Shown: piece after piece, positions 1 to 6,502 of the stretch
Layout of the letters: every line of letters starts with the position of its first letter
Numbering within the stretch: position 1 is the stretch's first letter
NCBI GenBank assembly: GCA_937894795.1
Contig: CALCQV010000019.1
Span: 1 to 7,325, forward strand
Length of the DNA: 7,325 nt
DNA from: an uncultured Bacteroidales bacterium
Lineage (GTDB): Bacteria; Bacteroidota; Bacteroidia; Bacteroidales; Lentimicrobiaceae
Direction of reading: 5' to 3'
Made by a program: the position numbers and the translations under genes
Notes under the pieces: generated by a model
Seen by the model: the letters and a program-made list of their open reading frames with translations, nothing else
The model's database searches: none
What the model was told of the DNA's origin: nothing

Positions 1-174
1 TGTTTTTGCCTGAGCAGTTCGCTCCGCAAGTTCCTGGGCAGCTTTCTTCTTTGCCAGTTTCTTTTGACTCTGACATGAACTTAAGCCTGAGCCTAAACTA
101 GCTGCCAGAATAAGGATCATTACGAGCCTGATATTAAACAATGACTTTGTTGACTGCATACTTTTTCTCTCCAT
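1..174 (-). CDS. Putative lipoprotein, N-terminal 58 residues only (3' end outside window)
   Basis: The reading frame is open from an ATG at 174 to the left edge, giving 58 residues. Residues 1-16 are polar and basic, 17-30 form a hydrophobic segment, and LSSC at 31-34 is a good lipobox with Cys34 as the expected lipidated residue. The mature part begins QSQKKLAKKK and is rich in Lys, Ala, Gln and Glu, as in a charged linker or coiled-coil stalk. A second in-frame ATG (residue 6) would still leave a usable signal. No Shine-Dalgarno sequence is seen, which is normal in Bacteroidetes. The gene lies downstream of the outer-membrane protein gene at 377-2842 in the same direction, but a strong terminator separates them, so it probably has its own promoter; I found no consensus one. 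The signal peptide is seen in the sequence, membrane anchoring is inferred, and the function is unknown because the functional domain is outside the window. Confidence 0.72.
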   Translation of the reverse strand, partial: MERKSMQSTKSLFNIRLVMILILAASLGSGLSSCQSQKKLAKKKAAQELAERTAQAKT

Positions 175-326
175 GATTACTGATTTATTTATGTAGTTTA
201 ACGACGTATTACACAACAAAAAACATGCTACAATTGCAAATATTGTGTCATTATAACAATTCTTTTTAGTGCTTTCCTGCATATAAACAAGAAAGAGGCA
301 AAAATTATTAGTGTAAAGATAATAAT

Positions 327-360
327 AAAAGAAGGCCACCTGAAAAGGCAGCCTTCTTTT
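327..360 (-). terminator. Rho-independent terminator after the OmpA-like/TPR gene
   Basis: A perfect 10-bp stem is formed by AAAAGAAGGC (327-336) and GCCTTCTTTT (351-360). Inside it, CCT (339-341) pairs with AGG (346-348) across a GAAA loop on the plus strand (TTTC on the minus strand), separated by a small CA/CA internal loop. On the minus strand the hairpin starts 16 bases after the stop codon at 377 and ends in TTTT followed by ATTATTATT. The flanking A/T arms could allow action in both directions, but only the minus-strand gene ends here. The rest of 175-326 is AT-rich and shows no gene or clear promoter. Confidence 0.85.
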
Positions 361-376
361 AAAGATTTGTTTTAAA

Positions 377-2842
377 TTATTTTACGAGCGCCATAAATTC
401 AGGGCTGGTAAAGAATTTAACGAATTCGCGATCTTCAAGAGCTTGTGTCTTAAGGGTCGGATCCATTGAGATAGCTTTTGTAAGGTTATCGATTACCATT
501 TTAGCATCAGCCTTGCGGGCACCGGTTACTGCGAGTAAGTAATAATTATCGGCAGTTTCAGGAGCACATTTCAAGGTTGCGGCAGCCTCATCATATTTCT
601 TGGTCATTAACTGAGCCAATGCAATATTTGAGTTGCACTTACGGTTGCCAAGCAGTGATAATGCCTGATCGTACTTGCTGGTTGCCAATTTGGTAATTCC
701 AAGGTTGTAGTCAACATCCATGCCTAAGTTCTTGGCTTTTGCGTAAAGAGTTGCAGCCTGGCCATAATTGCTTTTCTTTGACTCTAAAGCGCCCTGATTG
801 TTAATTACCATACCATTGTTAGGCTCAAGCTGAGCAGCTTTATTCAAACTTGAAGCAGCTTCACCTAATTGATCATTCCACATGTTAATTACAGCCAGAT
901 TGTTGAATGCTCTCCAATCATTGGGGAATTGTGTGGTCGCATTCTGATAGATACGTGCCTTGGTGGCATTATCTTCAGTAAGGGTGGCAGCATATAATAT
1001 CTCAGCATTGTCAAGCTTTGAAGGATCGCTGGTTGCTAAAGTTGCCATCTGCTCGTCAGTCTTTTTAGGCTCATAGCAGTTAACTTTAATAACAACGCGA
1101 CGGAGTGGAGGCAGAATGTCTTCTTCTATTTCACGATATACAAGAGCCATATTCCTGATTTCCTGCTCACGTTTTGTAACATCTGATTGTGAGTTGACAA
1201 CATTTATAACGACCCTCTTATCGGCAAGATTTGAAGCTTCTACTGCCTGCATGAAACCATTCCAGTCTTCACCATTAGCGTATGTGTTGAACTTAATAGT
1301 GTTTTCAGGATCAGGAATATTGATAACTACATTTTTCTCTTTTGCCATCTTCTTGAACAGATCAACAACCTGTTTCTTACCGGTCTGTGCACGACGTTCT
1401 GATAAGCCCTGGTTGTGTGATTCTTCTCCTTCAGGTGATGCCCAGGCATTGATGTCAATATCGCGGATTACATAACCTTGCTTAATGAAGTTGGTTAATT
1501 CGTCCATCTGTTGTTTAACCTGGTTATTCTTGTTCAAAGGAAGATTCCAGTTGAGGTTATGCATATCAACCTGGAAATAAATAGTTGCATCGTCACTTAC
1601 AATAGTTTCTTTAATATAACCATGCTCAGCAATCATGAGGTCCTCATCATGTGTAACGCGTGTTCCGGTGATAATGATACCGTCAGCCAGTTTTCTTTGT
1701 GGCAGGTCAATAATTTTGTATTTACCGGCAATTTCCTCAGGAGTTGCATTTAATTTAACCGGTTCTTTTGGACTGTAAAGTGTAGGTGATACAACGAGGT
1801 CAGAAACATTCATGCCTGGCTCATAAGGAACGCAGTCAACATAAGTATATGAACCGCCTTCTTTGTAATTGATAACAATACCATCACCTTCAACATTTTC
1901 ACCCTGGAAATTAACCGGAGTAAGTTTCACGGTCTTACCGGCATAAGCAATCTCAGGCTGGAAGTTCATTGCTGCATTCTTGCCAAAGTATTTTGGCGGG
2001 AATGTAACGGTAACATTGGTACAAACGGTATCATTTACATTTACCAATGGATCAGGAGTAGCTTTATAAGTAACCATTCCATAATTCTTTTCCATTGATC
2101 TTGTACCTGAACCCGGGATAATCTTATATTTTATACCTAACATTAAGGTAGAATAAGCGTCATTGTTTTCAGCTTCCCTGATATCAAGATCATCAGTGAA
2201 AGTAATTCTGTGGTTATATTCAAGGAATGCATCCCATTTTTCAGCAATTCTGAAATTCAGGCCTAAACCAACAGGAACATTGATACCATTGCGTGCATCG
2301 AGATCAGTGAAAGGATCTTTTGATTGCGGGCCAAACCTTTTAATGATCTCATCGTCTCCAATATCATCTGTTCCCATATTGTTAAGCTGCATACTTGAGT
2401 AATTCATATAACCTAAGCCGGCAAGTGCATAAAGGCTGATAAAACGCTCAGGTTTATAGCCCCAGATAAGGTTCGACAGGTTGAAAGTCGGAGTAAGTTG
2501 AGCATCCCAAAGACTTACCATTAATCTAAGGTTCTCATCTTCAAGTGTGCTTGTCAACCAACCATTATTAAAAGTACCTCTTAATCCAATAACCGGGCTG
2601 AATTGGTAACCAATACCAAAACTGTACATGAAATGCGGGTTTTTGTTAAAGAGGTTATCTTTATTAAGGTCGCCGTAATATTGCGACATCCCGGCAGCAG
2701 CCTGCAGATAGAAATGCCTGCTAAAGGAAGAGACAGGTGCAGTTGGTTCAGTGGTGTTATCCTGCTCCTGCGCAAATGATGGGGTGAATCCCATAGTCAG
2801 CAGCAGTAGCATCAAGAATAATTTGTAACTTAAATTTTTCAT
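377..2842 (-). CDS. Outer-membrane beta-barrel protein with OmpA-like domain and C-terminal TPR repeats
   Basis: The product has 821 residues. A signal peptide covers 1-24 (hydrophobic core LFLMLLLLTMGF, likely cut at SFA|QE). Residues about 42-242 alternate aromatic and glycine-rich strands (for example FYLQAAAGMSQYYGDL, LMLGIKYKI), as in small outer-membrane barrels. About 260-415 is a beta-rich linker region. About 420-590 is an OmpA-like domain with NAWASPEGEESHN and LSERRAQ (465-486), closing with the strand LRRVVIKVN. About 610-800 holds roughly five degenerate TPR units (for example 642-675, 676-708, 763-797). Family knowledge suggests an outer-membrane anchor whose periplasmic part touches peptidoglycan or partner proteins; the TPRs imply protein binding. 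Ser469 stands where the diaminopimelate-binding Asp of classical OmpA domains lies, while the partner Arg484 is kept. The ATG at 2842 is chosen because the signal peptide follows directly. A consensus promoter lies upstream and a terminator downstream, so it is probably monocistronic. The exact substrate or partner is unknown. Confidence 0.88.
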   Translation of the reverse strand: MKNLSYKLFLMLLLLTMGFTPSFAQEQDNTTEPTAPVSSFSRHFYLQAAAGMSQYYGDLNKDNLFNKNPHFMYSFGIGYQFSPVIGLRGTFNNGWLTSTLEDENLRLMVSLWDAQLTPTFNLSNLIWGYKPERFISLYALAGLGYMNYSSMQLNNMGTDDIGDDEIIKRFGPQSKDPFTDLDARNGINVPVGLGLNFRIAEKWDAFLEYNHRITFTDDLDIREAENNDAYSTLMLGIKYKIIPGSGTRSMEKNYGMVTYKATPDPLVNVNDTVCTNVTVTFPPKYFGKNAAMNFQPEIAYAGKTVKLTPVNFQGENVEGDGIVINYKEGGSYTYVDCVPYEPGMNVSDLVVSPTLYSPKEPVKLNATPEEIAGKYKIIDLPQRKLADGIIITGTRVTHDEDLMIAEHGYIKETIVSDDATIYFQVDMHNLNWNLPLNKNNQVKQQMDELTNFIKQGYVIRDIDINAWASPEGEESHNQGLSERRAQTGKKQVVDLFKKMAKEKNVVINIPDPENTIKFNTYANGEDWNGFMQAVEASNLADKRVVINVVNSQSDVTKREQEIRNMALVYREIEEDILPPLRRVVIKVNCYEPKKTDEQMATLATSDPSKLDNAEILYAATLTEDNATKARIYQNATTQFPNDWRAFNNLAVINMWNDQLGEAASSLNKAAQLEPNNGMVINNQGALESKKSNYGQAATLYAKAKNLGMDVDYNLGITKLATSKYDQALSLLGNRKCNSNIALAQLMTKKYDEAAATLKCAPETADNYYLLAVTGARKADAKMVIDNLTKAISMDPTLKTQALEDREFVKFFTSPEFMALVK

Positions 2843-2919
2843 AATGATGTTGATTAATGTTTACATGGTTTTAGAATGGTATTCATATAAGTATTCAAGC
2901 TTTTGGTCAAAATAATCCA

Positions 2920-2950
2920 CAAATATATTGCACATTTGGCATTTTTCAAA
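2920..2950 (-). promoter_or_regulatory. Bacteroidetes-type promoter of the OmpA-like/TPR gene
   Basis: On the minus strand TTTG (2950-2947) is followed after exactly 19 bases by TATATTTG (2927-2920). This fully matches the Bacteroidetes housekeeping promoter (-33 TTTG, -7 TAnnTTTG). Transcription would begin near 2913, leaving a leader of about 70 nt before the ATG at 2842. The leader is A/T-rich, without a Shine-Dalgarno motif or obvious hairpin. A second TTTG (2954-2951) directly upstream would give a 23-base spacer and is less likely. Confidence 0.75.
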
Positions 2951-2969
2951 CAAATGTAAGTGAAAAACT

Positions 2970-3013
2970 CGATAAATACTGCATTTTTTATCGTTTATCC
3001 ATGCATTTTATCG
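2970..3013. repeat. Cluster of short TTTATCG repeats upstream of the OmpA-like gene promoter
   Basis: In 44 bp the motif TTTATCG occurs twice directly (2987-2993, 3007-3013), once inverted as CGATAAA (2970-2976), and once in near form as TTTATCC (2994-3000). The two exact direct copies sit within longer repeats, TGCATTTTTTATCG (2980-2993) and TGCATTTTATCG (3002-3013). CGATAAA and the first TTTATCG could form a 7-bp stem with a 10-base loop. The cluster starts 20 bp upstream of the -33 box on the minus strand, a usual place for an activator site or UP-like element. The repeats are seen directly; the regulatory role is inferred. The rest of the 2843-3085 gap shows no coding potential. Confidence 0.4.
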
Positions 3014-3085
3014 ATATTTTTCAATATTAAATCCTACAATATGGATTCTGCATTTGATATGTTGTATGCACTTTTGTTCTCAAAA

Positions 3086-3610
3086 CTATAGTTTATGGCA
3101 AAATTCCCAAATTGTAATGCCTGCAGCAACAGAAACATTAAGAGAATGTTTGGTTCCATACTGTGGAATCTCAACAAAATGATCACAAATCTCCATTATT
3201 GCATCATCCACACCATTTACCTCATTACCAAAAACAATACCAACTTTTTTAAAATTGGTCGCGTCAAAGTCCTTGATACTCGTGCTTCCTTCAGCCTGTT
3301 CTATTGCAATAATCTCATATCCAGCACTCTTCAACTCGTTAATGGATTCAAATGTTGTTGAAAAATATTTCCATGCTACTGATTCTGTAGCTCCAAGGGC
3401 AGTCTTTTCTATCTCTCTGTTGGGCGGTGTGGCAGTAATTCCACATAAATGTATGCACTCTATCCTGAATGCATCGGCAGTCCTGAATATCGACCCTATG
3501 TTGTGCTGGCTCCTTATATTGTCCAGAATAATGACCAACGGTACTTTCTCGCTGCTTTTGAACTCACTGACCGATAGTCTGTCAAGCTCTTCCATTGTCA
3601 GTTTCTTCAC
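3086..3610 (-). CDS. SpoU/TrmH-family RNA 2'-O-ribose methyltransferase (SPOUT class)
   Basis: The 174-residue product has all three SpoU motifs: motif 1 NIRSQHNIGSIFRTADAF (31-48, with Asn37 and catalytic-type Arg43), motif 2 GIVFGNEVNGV (124-134, Glu130), and motif 3 IPQYGTKHSLNVSVA (148-161, containing Ser156 and Asn158). Enzymes of this class transfer a methyl group from S-adenosylmethionine to a ribose 2'-hydroxyl in tRNA or rRNA, using a knotted C-terminal fold and normally acting as dimers in the cytoplasm. There is no separate RNA-binding N-terminal domain, so this is a compact single-domain member, and its RNA target cannot be told from sequence. The preferred start is GTG at 3610, because MKKLTMEELDRLSVxEFK resembles the usual beginning of Bacteroidetes relatives; an ATG at 3595 (residue 6) is the alternative. 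The gene is divergent from mutS. No clear terminator follows its stop. Confidence 0.9.
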   Translation of the reverse strand: MKKLTMEELDRLSVSEFKSSEKVPLVIILDNIRSQHNIGSIFRTADAFRIECIHLCGITATPPNREIEKTALGATESVAWKYFSTTFESINELKSAGYEIIAIEQAEGSTSIKDFDATNFKKVGIVFGNEVNGVDDAIMEICDHFVEIPQYGTKHSLNVSVAAGITIWEFCHKL

Positions 3611-3645
3611 TATCTGACTTTATTTTAGGTTATTTAATGCTATTA

Positions 3646-3667
3646 AACCACAATCTTGTTTGTGGTT
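3646..3667. repeat. 8-bp inverted repeat in the mutS/methyltransferase intergenic region
   Basis: AACCACAA (3646-3653) and TTGTGGTT (3660-3667) are perfect inverted copies with a 6-base spacer. The right arm overlaps the proposed -33 box of the mutS promoter (3659-3662). On the other strand the element would fall in the leader of the methyltransferase mRNA, about 35 bases before its GTG. It could be a binding site for a dimeric regulator or an RNA hairpin. There is no U-run, so it is not a terminator. The repeat is seen; its role is inferred. Confidence 0.45.
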
Positions 3668-3691
3668 ATTTGATCAAACTCTTTATTTTTG
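3659..3691 (+). promoter_or_regulatory. Candidate mutS promoter
   Basis: TTTG (3659-3662) and TATTTTTG (3684-3691) are separated by 21 bases and fit the Bacteroidetes -33/-7 pattern. Transcription would start near 3698, giving a leader of about 20 nt before the ATG at 3720. This supports that ATG over the TTG at 3660, which would lie inside the promoter. The spacer contains the perfect palindrome TTTGATCAAA (3669-3678). Confidence 0.6.
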
Positions 3692-3694
3692 TTC

Positions 3695-3725
3695 CAAAGA
3701 TAAATCATTGGCTAAAGAAATGAAA
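3695..3725 (-). promoter_or_regulatory. Candidate promoter of the RNA methyltransferase gene, overlapping mutS start
   Basis: On the minus strand TATCTTTG (3702-3695) matches the -7 consensus TAnnTTTG. Nineteen bases upstream is TTTC (3725-3722), one mismatch from the -33 TTTG. Transcription would start near 3688, with a leader of roughly 78 nt before the GTG at 3610. The elements overlap the mutS leader and first codons, so RNA polymerase bound here would compete with the mutS promoter. The weak -33 box keeps confidence modest. Confidence 0.35.
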
Positions 3726-6335
3726 GATGTGGTTGAAACGCCACTGATGAAACAATATTATAGTATCAAATCAAAATATCCTGATGCATTGCTGCTTTTC
3801 AGGGTAGGTGATTTCTATGAAACTTTCAGTGACGATGCAATAAAAACATCTGAAATTCTTGGTATTGTCCTCACTCGCAGAGCCAATGGATCAGCATCTT
3901 CAGTGGAGCTTGCCGGTTTCCCTCATCATGCACTTGACACTTATCTCCCTAAACTTGTTCGTGCAGGCCAGAAGGTGGCGATATGTGATCAGCTTGAAGA
4001 CCCTAAGATGACTAAGAATATTGTTAAACGCGGTGTCACTGAACTTGTTACACCGGGGGTATCTTACAACGACAAGATTCTTGAGAATAAGCAGAATAAT
4101 TTCCTTGCCAGCATTCATCTGATGCCCAAAGTCAGTGGTATTTCGTTTCTCGACATCTCTACCGGCGAATTCCTGGTGACCCAGGGCAACAATGAGTATA
4201 TTGATAAGTTGCTTCAGACCTTCAAACCCAGTGAGGTCATCATTCAAAAGTCAAAGAAGAACGATTTTTTTAATCTTTTCAGCACCAAGTTCTACATTTC
4301 TACATTTGACGACTGGGTATTCACTTTTGATTTTGCCAATGATTTGCTGCTTAAGCATTTTGACACTACCTCATTAAAAGGTTTTGGCATTGAAGAGCTT
4401 GAATCCGGTATAATAGCTGCAGGTGCAGCCATGCATTACCTGGCCGAAACCAACCATGATAAAGTACAGCATATCTGTAAAATTTCACGTATTGAAGAGG
4501 ATCACTTTGTTTGGCTCGACAAGTTTACTATTCGCAATCTGGAAATCATCTCATCCAATAATGAGCAGGCAAAGTCATTGCTGAGCATTATTGACCACAC
4601 TGTTTCTCCAATGGGTGCCCGCTTAATGCGCCGCTGGCTGCTCTTGCCTCTTAAAGAGAAACAACCTATTGTTGAGCGACATAATGCTGTTGAATACTTC
4701 TGTGGTAATATCGAAATTGCCGATGAACTGCGGAAACAGATTAAATTCATTGGCGACATAGAACGCATTATTGCCAAAGTGGCAGTTGCCCGCGTAAATC
4801 CCAGGGAAGTAATACAATTGAAGCTTGCACTGGAGTCATTGGTTGGAATAAAGGAAATCTGCCTCTCTTCACCTGTCTTATCATTACAACAGGCTGGTGA
4901 ACAACTGAATCCCTGCTCTATAATTACCACCAAAATTGGTCGTGAATTAAATCCTGATCCCCCCGTTAATGTTTTAAAAGGGAGTGTTATTGCACCAGGG
5001 GTCGATGAACAACTGGATGAACTTCGTGAACTTGCCCATTCGGGAAAAGATTACCTTATCCGTCTGCAACAGAAGGAATCGGAACGCACCGGCATTCCTT
5101 CTCTTAAAATTGCATTTAATAATGTGTTCGGTTATTATCTGGAAGTTACCAATACCCACAAGGATAAGGTGCCCGATGATTGGGTGCGTAAACAAACGCT
5201 TGTAAATTGTGAACGTTATATAACTCCAGAGCTGAAGGAGTATGAGGATAAGATTCTGACTGCCGAGGAGAAAATTCTCTCTATTGAGGCCCGGCTATAT
5301 AATGATCTGGTGCTTAGCCTTACAGAATATATCAGTCAGGTGCAAATCAACGCACAGGTGATTGCGAAACTCGACTGCCTGCTGTCGTTTGCCTCTGTTT
5401 CCCTGATGAATAATTATTCACGGCCACAAATCAACGACGATTACGTGTTGAGCATCAAGGGCGGGCGTCATCCTGTAATAGAGAAACAGCTTCCTCCGGG
5501 TGAGAAATATATTAGCAATGATGTACGACTGGATGATCAGGAGCAACAGATTATCATCATAACCGGGCCAAATATGTCGGGAAAATCTGCTTTGCTGCGT
5601 CAAACTGCGCTCATTGTGCTTCTGGCACAGGCCGGTTGCTTTGTCCCTGCTGATTCAGCCGAGATAGGCCTTGTTGATAAGATCTTTACCCGTGTTGGCG
5701 CATCTGACAATATCACTTCCGGCGAATCAACCTTCATGGTGGAGATGAATGAAACAGCCAGCATCCTTAATAATATATCCAACCGTAGTTTGATTTTATT
5801 GGATGAGATTGGGCGTGGCACCTCCACATACGATGGTATCAGCATTGCCTGGGCCATTACTGAATTCCTGCATGAACATCCTCTTTTCAAGCCAAAAGTA
5901 TTGTTTGCCACACATTATCATGAGTTGAATGAAATGGCCAATTCCATGCCTCGTATCAGGAACTACCATGTGTCAGTGAAGGAAGCCGGCAAATTGATAA
6001 TCTTCCTTCGAAAGCTTGAACCCGGTGGAAGTGAACATAGCTTTGGTATACATGTTGCACGTATGGCAGGTATGCCGTCATCTGTACTTACCAAAGCCAA
6101 CCAGATGCTTGATGTTCTTGAAAAATCGCACGGTCAGGGGCTACTGAACAAGCCATCAGTACCACAAAAGGGAGCAAAAGGAGGGGATCCGTATCAATTG
6201 AGTTTCATTCAACTGAATGACCCTCTGCTTGAACAAATAAGAGAAGATATACTTGACACTGATATTAACACACTTACACCTGTTGAAGCACTAATGAAGC
6301 TTAATGAGATCAAAAATCTTTTAAAAAAATCATGA
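3720..6335 (+). CDS. mutS: DNA mismatch repair protein MutS
   Basis: The 871-residue product is full length for MutS1. Counting from the ATG at 3720, residues about 5-118 form the mismatch-binding domain with the Phe-x-Glu motif in GDFYETF (Phe32, Glu34), which stacks on the mispaired base. Next come the connector (about 125-255), the core lever/clamp (about 270-570) and the ATPase (about 575-800). The ATPase has Walker A GPNMSGKS (616-623), Walker B LILLDEIGRGTST (691-703, Asp695-Glu696), the switch THYHEL (731-736), and the dimer-interface segment HSFGIHVARMAGMP (773-786). QLSFI (826-830) resembles the beta-clamp-binding motif, and 835-870 matches the C-terminal oligomerisation helices. MutS binds mismatches as a dimer and recruits MutL. 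The frame extends upstream to a TTG at 3660, but MKDVVETPLMKQY matches the usual Bacteroidetes MutS beginning and the promoter lies within 3659-3691, so 3720 is preferred. No terminator follows; tRNA genes begin 55 bp later. Confidence 0.98.
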   Translation: MKDVVETPLMKQYYSIKSKYPDALLLFRVGDFYETFSDDAIKTSEILGIVLTRRANGSASSVELAGFPHHALDTYLPKLVRAGQKVAICDQLEDPKMTKNIVKRGVTELVTPGVSYNDKILENKQNNFLASIHLMPKVSGISFLDISTGEFLVTQGNNEYIDKLLQTFKPSEVIIQKSKKNDFFNLFSTKFYISTFDDWVFTFDFANDLLLKHFDTTSLKGFGIEELESGIIAAGAAMHYLAETNHDKVQHICKISRIEEDHFVWLDKFTIRNLEIISSNNEQAKSLLSIIDHTVSPMGARLMRRWLLLPLKEKQPIVERHNAVEYFCGNIEIADELRKQIKFIGDIERIIAKVAVARVNPREVIQLKLALESLVGIKEICLSSPVLSLQQAGEQLNPCSIITTKIGRELNPDPPVNVLKGSVIAPGVDEQLDELRELAHSGKDYLIRLQQKESERTGIPSLKIAFNNVFGYYLEVTNTHKDKVPDDWVRKQTLVNCERYITPELKEYEDKILTAEEKILSIEARLYNDLVLSLTEYISQVQINAQVIAKLDCLLSFASVSLMNNYSRPQINDDYVLSIKGGRHPVIEKQLPPGEKYISNDVRLDDQEQQIIIITGPNMSGKSALLRQTALIVLLAQAGCFVPADSAEIGLVDKIFTRVGASDNITSGESTFMVEMNETASILNNISNRSLILLDEIGRGTSTYDGISIAWAITEFLHEHPLFKPKVLFATHYHELNEMANSMPRIRNYHVSVKEAGKLIIFLRKLEPGGSEHSFGIHVARMAGMPSSVLTKANQMLDVLEKSHGQGLLNKPSVPQKGAKGGDPYQLSFIQLNDPLLEQIREDILDTDINTLTPVEALMKLNEIKNLLKKS

Positions 6336-6340
6336 AAAAG

Positions 6341-6371
6341 TTTGGCAGATCGAAAACTGATTGTATATTTG
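6341..6371 (+). promoter_or_regulatory. Bacteroidetes-type promoter of the tRNA-Gly/tRNA-Leu unit
   Basis: TTTG (6341-6344) and TATATTTG (6364-6371) are separated by exactly 19 bases, a full match to the -33/-7 consensus and the same core and spacing as the promoter at 2920-2950. The expected transcription start is near 6378, about 13 bases before tRNA-Gly. The -33 box begins five bases after the mutS stop, so the tRNAs can be transcribed independently of mutS. Confidence 0.8.
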
Positions 6372-6390
6372 CACCCTCTTAACGCGACAA

Positions 6391-6463
6391 GCGAAAGTAG
6401 CTCAGTTGGTAGAGCATGACCTTGCCAAGGTCAGGGTCGCGGGTTCGAGTCCCGTCTTTCGCT
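6391..6463 (+). tRNA. tRNA-Gly (anticodon GCC)
   Basis: A 73-nt cloverleaf can be drawn. The acceptor stem is GCGAAAG (6391-6397) with CTTTCGC (6456-6462) and discriminator T6463, which is usual for bacterial Gly. The D arm is GCTC-AGTTGGTA-GAGC, the anticodon stem TGACC/GGTCA (6417-6421, 6429-6433), and the loop TTGCCAA with anticodon GCC at 6424-6426. The T arm is GCGGG-TTCGAGT-CCCGT (6439-6455) with one G-U closing pair. CCA is not encoded. The tRNA reads GGC and GGU. Confidence 0.97.
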
Positions 6464-6464
6464 C

Positions 6465-6489
6465 AAACCCCGATAAAAAGGGGTTTTTT
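6465..6489 (+). terminator. Rho-independent terminator between the two tRNA genes
   Basis: AAACCCC (6465-6471) pairs perfectly with GGGGTTT (6480-6486) around an 8-base loop, and six Ts run from 6484 to 6489. It begins two bases after tRNA-Gly. It would end mutS or tRNA-Gly transcripts partly or fully, so tRNA-Leu depends on read-through unless it has a promoter of its own. None is visible in the 13 bases between this hairpin and tRNA-Leu. Confidence 0.7.
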
Positions 6490-6502
6490 AATATCCAAGG
6501 AT

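Noticed and set aside
175..326. Promoter for the lipoprotein gene
   Set aside because: The best minus-strand -7 candidate (AATATTTG) misses the leading T and has no TTTG at the proper distance.
3049..3070. TGCAT-N12-ATGCA as a terminator for the methyltransferase gene
   Set aside because: The stem is only five AT-rich pairs with a 12-base loop and no U-run on the minus strand.
3660..3719. TTG-initiated 20-residue extension of MutS
   Set aside because: The extension contains the promoter candidate and does not resemble MutS N-termini; the ATG at 3720 gives the expected beginning.
5564..5590. MutS Walker A reads GPNMSGKS, not the GPNMGGKS of E. coli
   Set aside because: The residue before GKS varies between bacteria (Ser, Ala or Gly), and all catalytic residues are present.
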